This document shows positions 52,515 through 60,756 of a DNA stretch of 64,000 nt, one piece after another. The translations under genes and the position numbers were made by a program. How positions within the stretch are numbered: position 1 is the first letter of the stretch; every line of letters starts with the position of its first letter. The DNA comes from Phascolarctobacterium sp. GTDB lineage: Bacteria; Bacillota; Negativicutes; Acidaminococcales; Acidaminococcaceae. The notes beneath the pieces were generated by a model. It had not been told where the DNA came from. It ran no database searches and saw only the letters and a program-made list of their open reading frames with translations. The stretch is from the NCBI RefSeq assembly GCF_030531065.1, contig NZ_JAUNOQ010000009.1:1-64000 (forward strand), in the 5' to 3' direction.

Positions 52515-53836
52515 GCCAGCACCTCAATCTTTCCGCCCAAAGCGCAGTAATCGCTCCAGAACGCCGGATAGGATTTGCCGACGCTGCCCGCGCCGTGCAG
52601 TACGATGGGCAAAAAGCAGCGCTGAGCCGCGATGGCCAGGCTCATTGCGATGCGGTGGTCGTTCCAGGCGTCCACCTCCACGCCGCCGATCAAGCCGCCG
52701 GGCTGCCCGTAAACGGTCAAGCCCTCGTCCTCCTCCACAATCTGCGCGCCCATTTTATTAAGCTCGCTGGTCATGGCCGCCAGACGGTCGCATTCCTTAA
52801 TGCGCAAACGCCCCGCGTTGACAATTTTAGTTATGCCCTCGCTAAGTGCAGCCACAGCCGTCAGCACGGGAATAATATCGGGGCAGTTGGCCGCGTCGAT
52901 AACCGTGGCCTGGGTTACGCCGCCGCGCACGGCAACGGCGTTTTCACTGCGGGAAATGCTTGCGCCCATGCGCTCCATAATTTCCACGACGGCCTTGTCG
53001 CCCTGCAGCGAAGCGAAATCCACGCCGCTGCACGCGACTTTGTCGCCCAGGCTGCCGCCTGCCAGCCAGAAGGCCGCCTGGGACCAGTCGCCCTCCACCC
53101 GGCTGCTCTGCGCCCGATAGCGCTGCCTGCCCGGAACAAGATAGCGCCGGTGCGCACCGTTTTCGTTGGTCACTCTGACGCCGTACTTGGCCAGGCATTG
53201 CAACGTCATATCCACATAAGCCGCCGATTCCAGCGGCGAAGTAATTTCAATCACCGAATCGCCGTCCAATAAGGGCAGCGCAAACAGCAGCCCGCTGACA
53301 AACTGGCTGCTGACATTGCCCGGCAGCTTAAAAATCCCCGAACGCAGGCGACCGTTGACCGTCAAAGGCAAATTGCCGCCGTCCGTAAAATATTGAATAA
53401 GCTGCTCGTCAAAAATATCGTAATAAGCCTGTAACGGACGTGACACCAGCTTACCATGGCCCGTAAAGGTCAGCGGACAGTTCAGCGTCGCTCCCAAGGG
53501 AATGAAAAACCGTAAGGTGGAACCGCTTTCGCCGCAGTCCACATAATCGGCCGCCGCAACTGGACGTCCCGTACCCGTAATCTGCAAGGCCGTGCGTCCC
53601 GGCAGCATGCTGGGAATTTCGTCCACGGTCGCGTCCAGCGCTTTTAAACAGCGCATGGTAGCCTCGATATCCTTGGACATACTGATATTATCCACAATGC
53701 TCGTGCCTGCGGCCAAACCGGCGCAGATTATTTCCCTGTGCCCCATGCTTTTAGAGGACGGCGCCTGCACCGTGCCCCGCAATTTTGCGGGATATATTTT
53801 TACTGTGGCGTCTTGCGCTAATTTATTCAAATCCAT
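52511..53836 (-). CDS. aroA: 3-phosphoshikimate 1-carboxyvinyltransferase (EPSP synthase)
   Basis: Sixth shikimate step. The substrate lysine is in APSSKSMGHRE, and CGESGSTLRFFIPLGA carries the GxSGT-like PEP region. KECDRLAAMTSELNKMGA and DHRIAMSLA are C-terminal family blocks. 441 aa. The glyphosate-site region has Ser-Gly-Ser-Thr rather than the common NAGT, so the class cannot be called with certainty. Six nt after aroB. Confidence 0.93.
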   Translation of the reverse strand: MDLNKLAQDATVKIYPAKLRGTVQAPSSKSMGHREIICAGLAAGTSIVDNISMSKDIEATMRCLKALDATVDEIPSMLPGRTALQITGTGRPVAAADYVDCGESGSTLRFFIPLGATLNCPLTFTGHGKLVSRPLQAYYDIFDEQLIQYFTDGGNLPLTVNGRLRSGIFKLPGNVSSQFVSGLLFALPLLDGDSVIEITSPLESAAYVDMTLQCLAKYGVRVTNENGAHRRYLVPGRQRYRAQSSRVEGDWSQAAFWLAGGSLGDKVACSGVDFASLQGDKAVVEIMERMGASISRSENAVAVRGGVTQATVIDAANCPDIIPVLTAVAALSEGITKIVNAGRLRIKECDRLAAMTSELNKMGAQIVEEDEGLTVYGQPGGLIGGVEVDAWNDHRIAMSLAIAAQRCFLPIVLHGAGSVGKSYPAFWSDYCALGGKIEVLA

Positions 53837-53842
53837 GTGACT

Positions 53843-54907
53843 TTACCCCAAATATTCCGGCACCTGCCGCCATTCCAGCTTACGCAACGTGCCTTCGCCA
53901 ATATTTTTAAGAACGATAAGCGTAATACTACTGCCGTTTTTCTTTTTATCCCGCGCCATGGCGTCCAGCAGCAGGCTTTTATCCACGCCCGCCGTCAGCG
54001 GCAAGCCGTATTTCAGCAGTACGTTCTTAATGCGCTCCGCCGTGCCCGGCGCAGTCAGGCCCATGGCCTCCGTGCGCTGCGTCAGCTGGTACATACCGAT
54101 AGCCACGCCCTCGCCGTGAGTGAAATGGCTGTAGCCAAAGTGCTGCTCGACAGCGTGGCCCAAGGTGTGGCCAAAGTTCAACAGCATACGCAGCCCCGTA
54201 TCAAATTCGTCCTGCTCCACAATGCGCGCTTTAATAGCGCAGCAGTTGGCCACCACGCTGCCGATATCGCGCAAAAGCTCCGCGTCGTCGGCAAAGCCGG
54301 CCAATTTTTCAAACAGCGCCGCGTCCTTAATACAGCCGTACTTAACGGCTTCCGCCAAACCGTCGTGCAGAAAGCGCACCGGCAGCGTCGCCAGCAAATC
54401 CGTATCGATAAACACCGCCTTGGGCTGATAAAACGCGCCCGCTAAATTTTTACCGGCCTGCAAATCCACGGCCACCTTGCCGCCCACGCTACTGTCAATC
54501 TGCGCCAGCAAAGAAGTCGGCACCTGCACAAAAGCTACGCCGCGCATATAGCTGGCCGCCGCAAAGCCGCCCAAGTCGCCGACCACGCCGCCGCCCAGCG
54601 TTAGCACAACGTCGCTGCGGGTCAGGCCGCCTTGGGCCAGCTCTTCCAGAACCCGGCTCAGCACCGTAATATTTTTGCTTTGCTCGCCTGCGGGAAAAAC
54701 AATTTGCTGCACCGCCAGCCCGGCCTGCGCCAAACTGTCCGCCAGCGCGTCGGCATAGAGCGGCGCTACGTTGCTGTCGCTGATAATCGCCGCCTTGCGG
54801 GCCTTGGGCAGCAGCGCCGCCACCTTAGCGCCCACGCCGGGCAGCATCCCCGCCGCGATTTCGATATCGTAAGCGTGCGGACCTAAGTCCACATGAATTT
54901 TCTGCAT
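53843..54907 (-). CDS. aroB: 3-dehydroquinate synthase
   Basis: NAD- and metal-dependent cyclisation of DAHP. TLGGGVVGDLGGFAAASYMRGV, and the metal histidines in NFGHTLGHAVE and HGEGVAIGM, are present. ATG 54907 overlaps the tyrA stop (TGATG) with AAAGGAG before it; a longer frame to 54994 lies inside tyrA. 354 aa. Confidence 0.95.
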   Translation of the reverse strand: MQKIHVDLGPHAYDIEIAAGMLPGVGAKVAALLPKARKAAIISDSNVAPLYADALADSLAQAGLAVQQIVFPAGEQSKNITVLSRVLEELAQGGLTRSDVVLTLGGGVVGDLGGFAAASYMRGVAFVQVPTSLLAQIDSSVGGKVAVDLQAGKNLAGAFYQPKAVFIDTDLLATLPVRFLHDGLAEAVKYGCIKDAALFEKLAGFADDAELLRDIGSVVANCCAIKARIVEQDEFDTGLRMLLNFGHTLGHAVEQHFGYSHFTHGEGVAIGMYQLTQRTEAMGLTAPGTAERIKNVLLKYGLPLTAGVDKSLLLDAMARDKKKNGSSITLIVLKNIGEGTLRKLEWRQVPEYLG

Positions 54908-55779
54908 CAATAAAGCTCCTTTCGGCGAGCAGCCGCAGTCCGCATCAAAGCCTTCAGCGTTTCGCCGTCGCCTGCGCGCAAAGCGTCGCGCCACAGCGTC
55001 AGCTGCTCCATATATTTATCTATTTCGTCGGCCACCTTTTCCCTATTCGCCAGGAACAGGCTGCACCACAGCTCCGGATTGATGTCCGCCACGCGGGTGC
55101 CGTCGCGGAAGCTTCCGGCTACGAAGTACTTGGTTTTATCGTTATAAGACGCGCTGTCCATTAAAGCCACCGCCGTCACATGGGGCAAATTGCTGGTAAA
55201 CGCAATCGTCCTGTCGTGCTCCTCCGGCGTTACGCGCACCGTTCGCGCACAGCCCAGCGCCAGCGCGAACTGCTCCAGCCAGGCCACGGCCTGCGGCGTA
55301 TTGCCGGCTTCCGGCACGACGATGTAATTGGCCTTATGAAAAATCGCCGCGTCCGCCATAGCCAAACCGCTGCTCTGCCGCCCGGCCATCGGGTGCCCGC
55401 TGATAAATTCCATGCCCGGCAGCAATGCTTCCTGCACCCGGCGAATCATATCGCCTTTGATTCCGGCCACGTCGGTTATCAGCACATGAGGCGACAAAAA
55501 CTGCACGCTGCTTTTTATGAAGCCTGCGATAGCATCGGGATAGATAGCGCAAATCAACACGTCGGCCTGCGCCAGTTCGGGTCCGGCCTCCGCCAGCGCC
55601 TCGTCGATAATTCCCTGCTCCGCCGCCTGCCGCAGCGTTGCCGAATTGCGCTCCACGCCGATAATGCGCCTGGCCTGCAACTGACGCAGCGCTTTGGCGT
55701 AAGAGCCGCCAATCAGTCCCAAACCTACGATAGCAAAGGTCAGCTCCTGCCATTTTGTACTTCTAAAACCAGCTTCCAA
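54907..55779 (-). CDS. tyrA: Prephenate dehydrogenase
   Basis: NAD(P)-dependent tyrosine-pathway enzyme. Nucleotide loop IVGLGLIGGSYAKAL; catalytic region SGHPMAGRQSSG and TPEEHDRTIAFTSNLPHV. No ACT domain, about 290 aa. The start is uncertain: AGGAG is followed by GTG 55788 (overlapping it), ATT, TTG 55782 and TTG 55779; the last has 8-nt spacing and is used here. Confidence 0.92.
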   Translation of the reverse strand: MEAGFRSTKWQELTFAIVGLGLIGGSYAKALRQLQARRIIGVERNSATLRQAAEQGIIDEALAEAGPELAQADVLICAIYPDAIAGFIKSSVQFLSPHVLITDVAGIKGDMIRRVQEALLPGMEFISGHPMAGRQSSGLAMADAAIFHKANYIVVPEAGNTPQAVAWLEQFALALGCARTVRVTPEEHDRTIAFTSNLPHVTAVALMDSASYNDKTKYFVAGSFRDGTRVADINPELWCSLFLANREKVADEIDKYMEQLTLWRDALRAGDGETLKALMRTAAARRKELY

Positions 55780-55890
55780 CAAAATCACTCCTACGAAAAT
55801 TCCAAACTACTATACTACGATGTTATATCTAATTCCAAGGCGCCTTATCATACGCTGTTTACAAATCCCTGCCGACAATCTGCACACAAC

Positions 55891-56023
55891 AAACTCCCCC
55901 TGTCTCGCTTACGCTCAACATCCCCCTCTGAGAGGGGGAAAAATAGACCGCTTACATATTTCATTTTGCGCCCCCTCTTTGAGGGGGCTGGCATTTTGCT
56001 TGCAAAATGTCTGGGGGAGTTTT
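55891..56023. repeat. 133-bp inverted-repeat element downstream of aroF copy 1
   Basis: Begins AAACTCCCCC and ends GGGGGAGTTT, with two internal G5/C5 hairpins (CCCCCTCTGAGAGGGGG and CCCCCTCTTTGAGGGGG) and ATTTTGCTTGCAAAAT. It ends 7 nt beyond the aroF stop. A closely similar 133-bp copy lies at 57142. It could be a small non-coding transposable-like element or a processing/termination structure. Confidence 0.7.
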
Positions 56024-56029
56024 AATTTT

Positions 56030-57043
56030 TTACAAGTCTCTGCCAACTATCTGCGCAATCCCCTTTAAATCCTTCATTAAATTAGCGAAGCGTTCCGGCT
56101 TCAAGGACTGAGCGCCGTCGCACAGCGCGCATTCCGGATTATTGTGTACCTCGATGAGCAGGCCGTCGGCGCCAACCGCCACGGCAGCCTTAGCCAAGGG
56201 TTCCACCATCCACCACATACCGGCGGCATGGCTGGGGTCCACTACTACCGGCAGATGACTCAGCTTTTTCACAGCGGGAATCGCGCTCAAATCCAGCGTA
56301 TTGCGGGTGTAGGTTTCAAAAGTGCGGATGCCGCGTTCGCACAAAATTACGTTTTCGTTGCCGCCCGCCATAATGTATTCGGCGGACATAATCCATTCTT
56401 CAATAGTAGCAGCCAGGCCGCGTTTCAGCAAAATAGGCTTATTGGTCTTGCCCAATTCCTTCAGCAGCTCGAAGTTTTGCATATTGCGCGCGCCTACCTG
56501 AATCAAATCCACGTCCTCAACGAAGCGCTCGATTTTATCGGCGGACATAATTTCCGTAACTATGGGCAGCCCGGTCGCTTCACGCGCGGCCTTTAAATAA
56601 TCCAAACCCAATTCCTTTAACCCCTGGAAGGAATACGGCGAAGTGCGGGGCTTGAACGCGCCGCCGCGCAGCATGGCCGCACCGGCTGCCTTCACATCCT
56701 GCGCCACCTCCGTCACCTGCTCGATGCTTTCGACGGAGCAGGGTCCGGCGATAACCTGAATCTTTTTGCCGCCGACGGGAACGCCGCACACATTCACTAC
56801 GCTATCCTCTGGGTGAAACATATGATTGGCGCGTTTAAAGGGCTCCTGCACACGCATTACCTTTTCTACGCCGTCGTTGACGCGCAGAAGATTCATATCC
56901 AAAGCGCTGGTATCGCCTACCACGCCGAACAGGGAGGCGTTCACGCCGTCGCTGGCGTGAATCTGGTAACCGCGGCTTTCCAGCTGTTCCTTTAATTTAG
57001 TTTTGTCCTCAACGGTTGCAGTGGGTTTGAATACGATAATCAT
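56030..57043 (-). CDS. aroF: DAHP synthase (3-deoxy-7-phosphoheptulonate synthase), copy 1
   Basis: First committed shikimate enzyme, type I-beta (AroF/KDO8P-related) with an N-terminal ferredoxin-like regulatory domain (residues 1-70) before the barrel. Barrel motifs: [53 protein letters not shown]-like [10 protein letters not shown]. 337 aa, ATG 57043 with AAAAGGAGAG. It is nearly identical to the neighbouring copy in the barrel but differs in the N-terminal domain, so feedback sensing may differ. Confidence 0.94.
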   Translation of the reverse strand: MIIVFKPTATVEDKTKLKEQLESRGYQIHASDGVNASLFGVVGDTSALDMNLLRVNDGVEKVMRVQEPFKRANHMFHPEDSVVNVCGVPVGGKKIQVIAGPCSVESIEQVTEVAQDVKAAGAAMLRGGAFKPRTSPYSFQGLKELGLDYLKAAREATGLPIVTEIMSADKIERFVEDVDLIQVGARNMQNFELLKELGKTNKPILLKRGLAATIEEWIMSAEYIMAGGNENVILCERGIRTFETYTRNTLDLSAIPAVKKLSHLPVVVDPSHAAGMWWMVEPLAKAAVAVGADGLLIEVHNNPECALCDGAQSLKPERFANLMKDLKGIAQIVGRDL

Positions 57044-57141
57044 GATAAAATCTCTCCTTTTAAACTATGCTACAATGCTGCAATACTACTTTATAGTCTA
57101 AAGCGAAGGCTTTGCTATAAAAAACACTTAATACTACTGAC

Positions 57142-57274
57142 AAACTCCCCCTGTCTCGCTTACGCTCGACATCCCCCTCTAAGAGGGGGAACCATAGATA
57201 GCCTACAAATTTAACTTTGTGCCCCCTCCTTGAGGGGGCTGGCATTTTGCTTGCAAAATGTCTGGGGGAGTTTT
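57142..57274. repeat. 133-bp inverted-repeat element downstream of aroF copy 2
   Basis: Same length, ends and hairpin layout as the element at 55891 and in the same position relative to its aroF stop (5 nt away). The central part is the most diverged. It lies between the two aroF genes, so its hairpins may affect the relative expression of the copies. Confidence 0.7.
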
Positions 57275-57279
57275 AATTT

Positions 57280-58293
57280 TTACATCTCTCTACCAACTAT
57301 ACGGGCTATCCCCTTCAGCTCTCCCATCAAACGGGCGAAACGTTCAGGCTTTAACGATTGAGCGCCGTCGCACAACGCGCATTCAGGATTGTTGTGTACC
57401 TCGATGAGCAGGCCGTCGGCGCCCACCGCTACGGCAGCCTTTGCCAAGGGTTCCACCATCCACCACATACCGGCAGCGTGGCTGGGATCCACGATAACCG
57501 GCAGATGACTCAGCTTTTTCGCAGCGGGAATCGCGCTCAAGTCCAGCGTATTGCGGGTGTAATGCTCGAAGGTGCGGATACCGCGCTCGCACAAAATTAC
57601 GTTTTCGTTGCCGCCCGCCATAATGTATTCGGCGGACATAATCCATTCTTCAATAGTAGCAGCCAGGCCGCGTTTCAGCAAAATAGGCTTATTGGTCTTG
57701 CCCAATTCCTTCAGCAGCTCGAAGTTCTGCATATTGCGCGCGCCCACCTGAATCAAATCTACGTCCTCAACAAAGCGCTCGATTTTATCGGCGGACATAA
57801 TTTCCGTAACGATTGGCAAGCCGGTTTCCTCACGCGCGGCCTTTAAATAATCCAGGCCCAGCTCCTTTAAGCCCTGGAAGGAATACGGCGAAGTGCGGGG
57901 TTTGAACGCGCCGCCGCGCATCAGAGTTGCGCCGCCCAGCTTAACGGACTTAGCGACTTCCGTAACCTGCTCCTGACTTTCTACAGAACAGGGACCGGCA
58001 ATAACCTGAATTTTTTTGCCGCCGATGGGCACGCCGCTGACGTTGATTACGCTATCCTCCGGGTGGAAGGCGCGGTTAGCGCGCTTAAAGGGCTCCTGCA
58101 CACGCATAACCTTTTCTACAGCGTCGTCGATACGCAGCATATTCATGTCCAAAGCGCTGGTGTCGCCGATGATACCGAAGATCGTCATATTAACGCCGTT
58201 AATCTCGTTAATCTGAAAGCCTTGGCGCTCGAGATTAGCCTTCATTTTTGCTTTGCTTTCGGCGGGTGCGCCCGGTTTGAATACAATTACCAT
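57280..58293 (-). CDS. aroF: DAHP synthase (3-deoxy-7-phosphoheptulonate synthase), copy 2
   Basis: Paralogue of the gene at 56030, also 337 aa from ATG 58293 (GGAGAG upstream; a longer frame to 58320 lacks a ribosome site). Catalytic blocks [27 protein letters not shown] and [10 protein letters not shown] are intact. The regulatory N-terminus ([20 protein letters not shown]) differs from copy 1 ([20 protein letters not shown]) at about half of its positions. First structural gene after the leader and attenuator. Confidence 0.94.
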   Translation of the reverse strand: MVIVFKPGAPAESKAKMKANLERQGFQINEINGVNMTIFGIIGDTSALDMNMLRIDDAVEKVMRVQEPFKRANRAFHPEDSVINVSGVPIGGKKIQVIAGPCSVESQEQVTEVAKSVKLGGATLMRGGAFKPRTSPYSFQGLKELGLDYLKAAREETGLPIVTEIMSADKIERFVEDVDLIQVGARNMQNFELLKELGKTNKPILLKRGLAATIEEWIMSAEYIMAGGNENVILCERGIRTFEHYTRNTLDLSAIPAAKKLSHLPVIVDPSHAAGMWWMVEPLAKAAVAVGADGLLIEVHNNPECALCDGAQSLKPERFARLMGELKGIARIVGREM

Positions 58294-58367
58294 AACAATA
58301 TCTCTCCTTTTTGCCTGCATCCTTGCAGCTTTACTAAAAAATTATCTGCCTAAAATCATTTTGCTAC

Positions 58368-58398
58368 AAAAAAAGCAGGCTCCGTAAAAGAGCCTGCT
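58368..58398 (-). terminator. Attenuator terminator in the aromatic operon leader
   Basis: On the minus strand AGCAGGCTC, loop TTTTACG, GAGCCTGCT, TTTTTT: a strong Rho-independent terminator lying between the leader peptide and aroF2, about 75 nt before the aroF2 start. Confidence 0.85.
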
Positions 58399-58445
58399 CC
58401 TAAAGCATTGTGAACGTGTATATACCAATTATATACCCATACCTG

Positions 58446-58577
58446 TTAACGGCTTCTATTACGATTGCTGCTATATGCTTTTTGCCATGCAAAATAACCG
58501 GTGCTAAAGTAGTAGCTAAAGACCGGTGCATAATAAAAGCCGTATTCAGTTGCAGCGTTAATCCTGATAGAATCCAT
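58446..58577 (-). CDS. Tyr/Phe-rich leader peptide of the aromatic operon
   Basis: 43 codons from ATG 58577 (AGGTGA at 6 nt) to TAA 58446. Residues 12-35 hold seven Tyr (12, 15, 16, 22, 23, 28, 35), four Phe (14, 20, 24, 29) and one Trp (31), half of that stretch; the peptide then ends in a basic tail (SSNRNRSR). It is followed after about 50 nt by the attenuator hairpin. AAAGCAT within codons 33-35 can pair with ATGCTTT just before the terminator, a possible part of an alternative fold. The layout fits ribosome-mediated attenuation, in which scarcity of charged tRNA-Tyr/Phe lets transcription continue. The 58294-58735 gap is taken up by this leader. Confidence 0.8.
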   Translation of the reverse strand: MDSIRINAATEYGFYYAPVFSYYFSTGYFAWQKAYSSNRNRSR

Positions 58578-58626
58578 TTTCTTCACCTGCAAAATAATCT
58601 TTACGCATAATTCAGCGATTGAAGTT

Positions 58627-58655
58627 ATTCTACTGCTAATTGATAAGACCGTCAA
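58627..58655 (-). promoter_or_regulatory. Promoter of the aromatic amino acid operon leader
   Basis: TTGACG (58655-58650) and TAGAAT (58632-58627) on the minus strand, 17 bp apart, giving a start near 58620 and about 43 nt of leader before the leader peptide. Confidence 0.75.
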
Positions 58656-58735
58656 GCAAATTTGCCGACTTTACTTAGAATTTCTTTTTCACCGGCAAAT
58701 GTGTAAATTAGGTTACAAATTTGTGAATAACAGCA

Positions 58736-59557
58736 TTACAGCGCTGCGCCTCGCAGCGTTCCAACCGCATCGGCGCGGCAGCGGACGCAATGCTGCATCT
58801 GCCTTAAATAACGCCCGCAGTCCCGGCGCAAGGACGCCAGCCTTGCCGCGTCCAGCTCAGGCACCTCGGCAAAAGCGCTGCCTGCTATCGGCAGCATGGG
58901 AATAATATTCATCACGTCGCAGCCCAAGGCCGCCGCCTGCCGTGCTACCGCAGGAATATCGTCTATATTGACGCCGCCAATAGCTACGCAGTTGATTTTT
59001 ATAATCACACCCGCCTGCTTCAATAAACGAATCCCGGCCAGCTGCCGCGCAAGCAGCAGCTCCGCCCCGTCCTCGCCGCGATAAATATTTCCCTTATCGT
59101 TCACGAAATCATAAATCAACGCGCCAATTTGCGGCTGCACGCAATTCATCGTCACCGTCACAAAACCCACGCCCAGCGCGATAATTTCCGACGCATATTC
59201 CGGCAGCAGCAAGCCGTTGGTCGACAGGCACAGCTGTACGCCGCTGTCCAGCTCCCGCACCAAGCGCAGTGTTTCCGCCACCTGAGGCCAATTTGCCAGC
59301 GCATCCCCCGGCCCGGCAATACCTGCCACCGTTAAATTAGGCAGCCTGCGCCGCAGCTTGTCATAGCGTGCCGCAGCCTGCGCAGGCGTCAGCACCTGCG
59401 CCGTCACTCCCGGCCTGCTTTCGTTCACGCAGCTGAACTTGCGCACGCAGTAATTGCACTGCAAATTACAGGCAGGCGCTACTGGCAGATGCACCCGGGC
59501 AAAGCTGTTGCAGCAGGATGCGAAGCAGGGGTGCGTTGCCAAATTCTGTACCATCAT
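58736..59557 (-). CDS. NifB-like radical SAM protein
   Basis: Radical SAM enzyme closely patterned on NifB, which makes the Fe-S-C precursor (NifB-co) of nitrogenase cofactors. HPCFASCC and HLPVAPACNLQCNYCVRKFSC (two blocks) give the CxxxCxxC SAM cluster site (Cys30, 34, 37) and further NifB cysteines; the C-terminal CVRCRADAVG is also NifB-specific. 273 aa: the C-terminal NafY-like domain of long NifB is absent, as in short NifB. ATG 59557 overlaps the upstream stop (ATGA). It is the last gene of the nitrogenase-like cluster. Confidence 0.88.
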   Translation of the reverse strand: MMVQNLATHPCFASCCNSFARVHLPVAPACNLQCNYCVRKFSCVNESRPGVTAQVLTPAQAAARYDKLRRRLPNLTVAGIAGPGDALANWPQVAETLRLVRELDSGVQLCLSTNGLLLPEYASEIIALGVGFVTVTMNCVQPQIGALIYDFVNDKGNIYRGEDGAELLLARQLAGIRLLKQAGVIIKINCVAIGGVNIDDIPAVARQAAALGCDVMNIIPMLPIAGSAFAEVPELDAARLASLRRDCGRYLRQMQHCVRCRADAVGTLRGAAL

Positions 59558-59859
59558 CGGTACAGCTCCCGACGCAGCCTGCTGAACAGGCCCTCGCTCT
59601 TATAATTCTGCTGCAGCGCGCCGTTGATTATTTTTTCCAGCAGCAGCGCCGTTCCCTGTACGCCTAAAAGCCCCTGCCTTCCTAAAATATATTCGTCAAA
59701 AACCGGGTACGCATAGCGCACCAAGGGAAGCTTATATTTTTCGGCCAGCGCCTTTTCCAAGGATGAGCCTAAAAGCAACACAGCGTCGCTGCCCGCCAGC
59801 TGCCGCGCCAAAACATTTTGCTCCTCCCTGTCCGCATCCACGCAAATTACCGGCTCCAT
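59554..59859 (-). CDS. Nitrogenase component 1-like protein, C-terminal fragment
   Basis: 101 codons in the same frame as the gene at 59872, from which it is separated by one TAG codon (59872-59874) and four sense codons. The sequence ICVDADREEQNVLARQL..DAVLLLGSSLEKALAEKYKLPLVRYAYPV is the usual last domain of NifK/E/N-type subunits. ATG 59859 has GGGAG 7 nt upstream, so re-initiation could make it as a separate chain; otherwise the gene is broken by a nonsense change (GAG to TAG would do). Confidence 0.75.
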   Translation of the reverse strand: MEPVICVDADREEQNVLARQLAGSDAVLLLGSSLEKALAEKYKLPLVRYAYPVFDEYILGRQGLLGVQGTALLLEKIINGALQQNYKSEGLFSRLRRELYR

Positions 59860-59871
59860 GCCCAGCTCCCA

Positions 59872-60756
59872 CTACACGAAGCGCCGCATACCCTCCAGCT
59901 GCGCGCCGCTGCCCGTCAAAGCCGCAGGCAAGCCGTACAGAGCAGGCAGCAGCACCGCCGTTTTGTGCACCAGCAATTTACTTTCTTCTATTATATTATT
60001 GCGCACAGCTGCTAAATCCACCGGCAGCTCCCGCTCTAAAATCTGCAAAAAGTCCAGCATACCCTGTACGCCATAGGGATAAGCCAACTCCACATAAGGA
60101 GTGCCGTAATCCCGCTGCAATTTCTGCGCCAGCTGCATGCTGCCGCCAAAAACAATATTCAAATGCGCCGCCGGCAAACGGGCCAGCTCTGCCGCGCAGC
60201 AATCCTGCACAGCGCAGTTAATTTTTATTTTGGAAGCCAAAAGCTCGCGCAAAATTTCTAAATCGTTCAGCGCATAAGGGTCGGCAGCCGTAACTCCCAA
60301 AATATTTATACTGGGCGCAGCCGTCCGCTCGCAGGAACGGCACAATGACGCCAGCTGCAGCAGTGCCCGCTCCATCCCCTTGCCTTCGCTGCCTTCATAG
60401 CCGGGCGCGCTGACGCAAACAATCTGCTTCGTTCCGGTATATTCCGCAGCGGCCGCCTGCACGTCGTCACCAATCATATTGGGAACGCAGCCGCTGATGA
60501 TAAACGCCGTACTGCAATCAGGATATAAAGCGTCAATTTCCAGCAATGCCTGGGTCACTAAGCCGCAGCCACCGTAAATAACATCGTCCTCATAAATCAC
60601 CGTGGACGCCTGACGAATATCGTACAATCTGCTTTGCGCCATTGCCAGCGTCCCCCAGTTGCAGCCCACCACGGAATGCTGCACAATCACCGCGTCTCTG
60701 ACGCCTGCCAAAGCGCGATAAACGCCGAATAAGGCGCAGCCGTTCATTGGTTTCAT
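59872..60756 (-). CDS. Nitrogenase component 1-like protein (NifE/N/K type), N-terminal part before an in-frame TAG
   Basis: Second component 1-like subunit. The opening MKPMNGCALFGVYRALAGVRDAV and HSVVGCNWG carry the conserved cluster-ligand cysteines, and DVIYGGCGLV follows. ATG 60756 overlaps the stop of the previous gene (ATGA); a TTG at 60774 is also in frame. Translation stops at TAG after LEGMRRFV, but the frame continues with typical sequence (WELGMEPVICV). Full length would be about 400 aa. Confidence 0.8.
   Translation of the reverse strand: MKPMNGCALFGVYRALAGVRDAVIVQHSVVGCNWGTLAMAQSRLYDIRQASTVIYEDDVIYGGCGLVTQALLEIDALYPDCSTAFIISGCVPNMIGDDVQAAAAEYTGTKQIVCVSAPGYEGSEGKGMERALLQLASLCRSCERTAAPSINILGVTAADPYALNDLEILRELLASKIKINCAVQDCCAAELARLPAAHLNIVFGGSMQLAQKLQRDYGTPYVELAYPYGVQGMLDFLQILERELPVDLAAVRNNIIEESKLLVHKTAVLLPALYGLPAALTGSGAQLEGMRRFV

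Noticed and set aside
55820-56068. Plus-strand 82-codon ORF over the inverted-repeat element
   Set aside because: Its sequence is the translated hairpins; the second element copy does not keep the frame.
58294-58735. T-box riboswitch before the aromatic operon
   Set aside because: No T-box sequence (TGGNACCGCG) or stem I features are present; the aromatic leader peptide accounts for the region better.
59872-59874. TAG decoded as pyrrolysine or another special amino acid
   Set aside because: No pyl genes are in view and a single G-to-T change explains the codon; there is no positive evidence for recoding.
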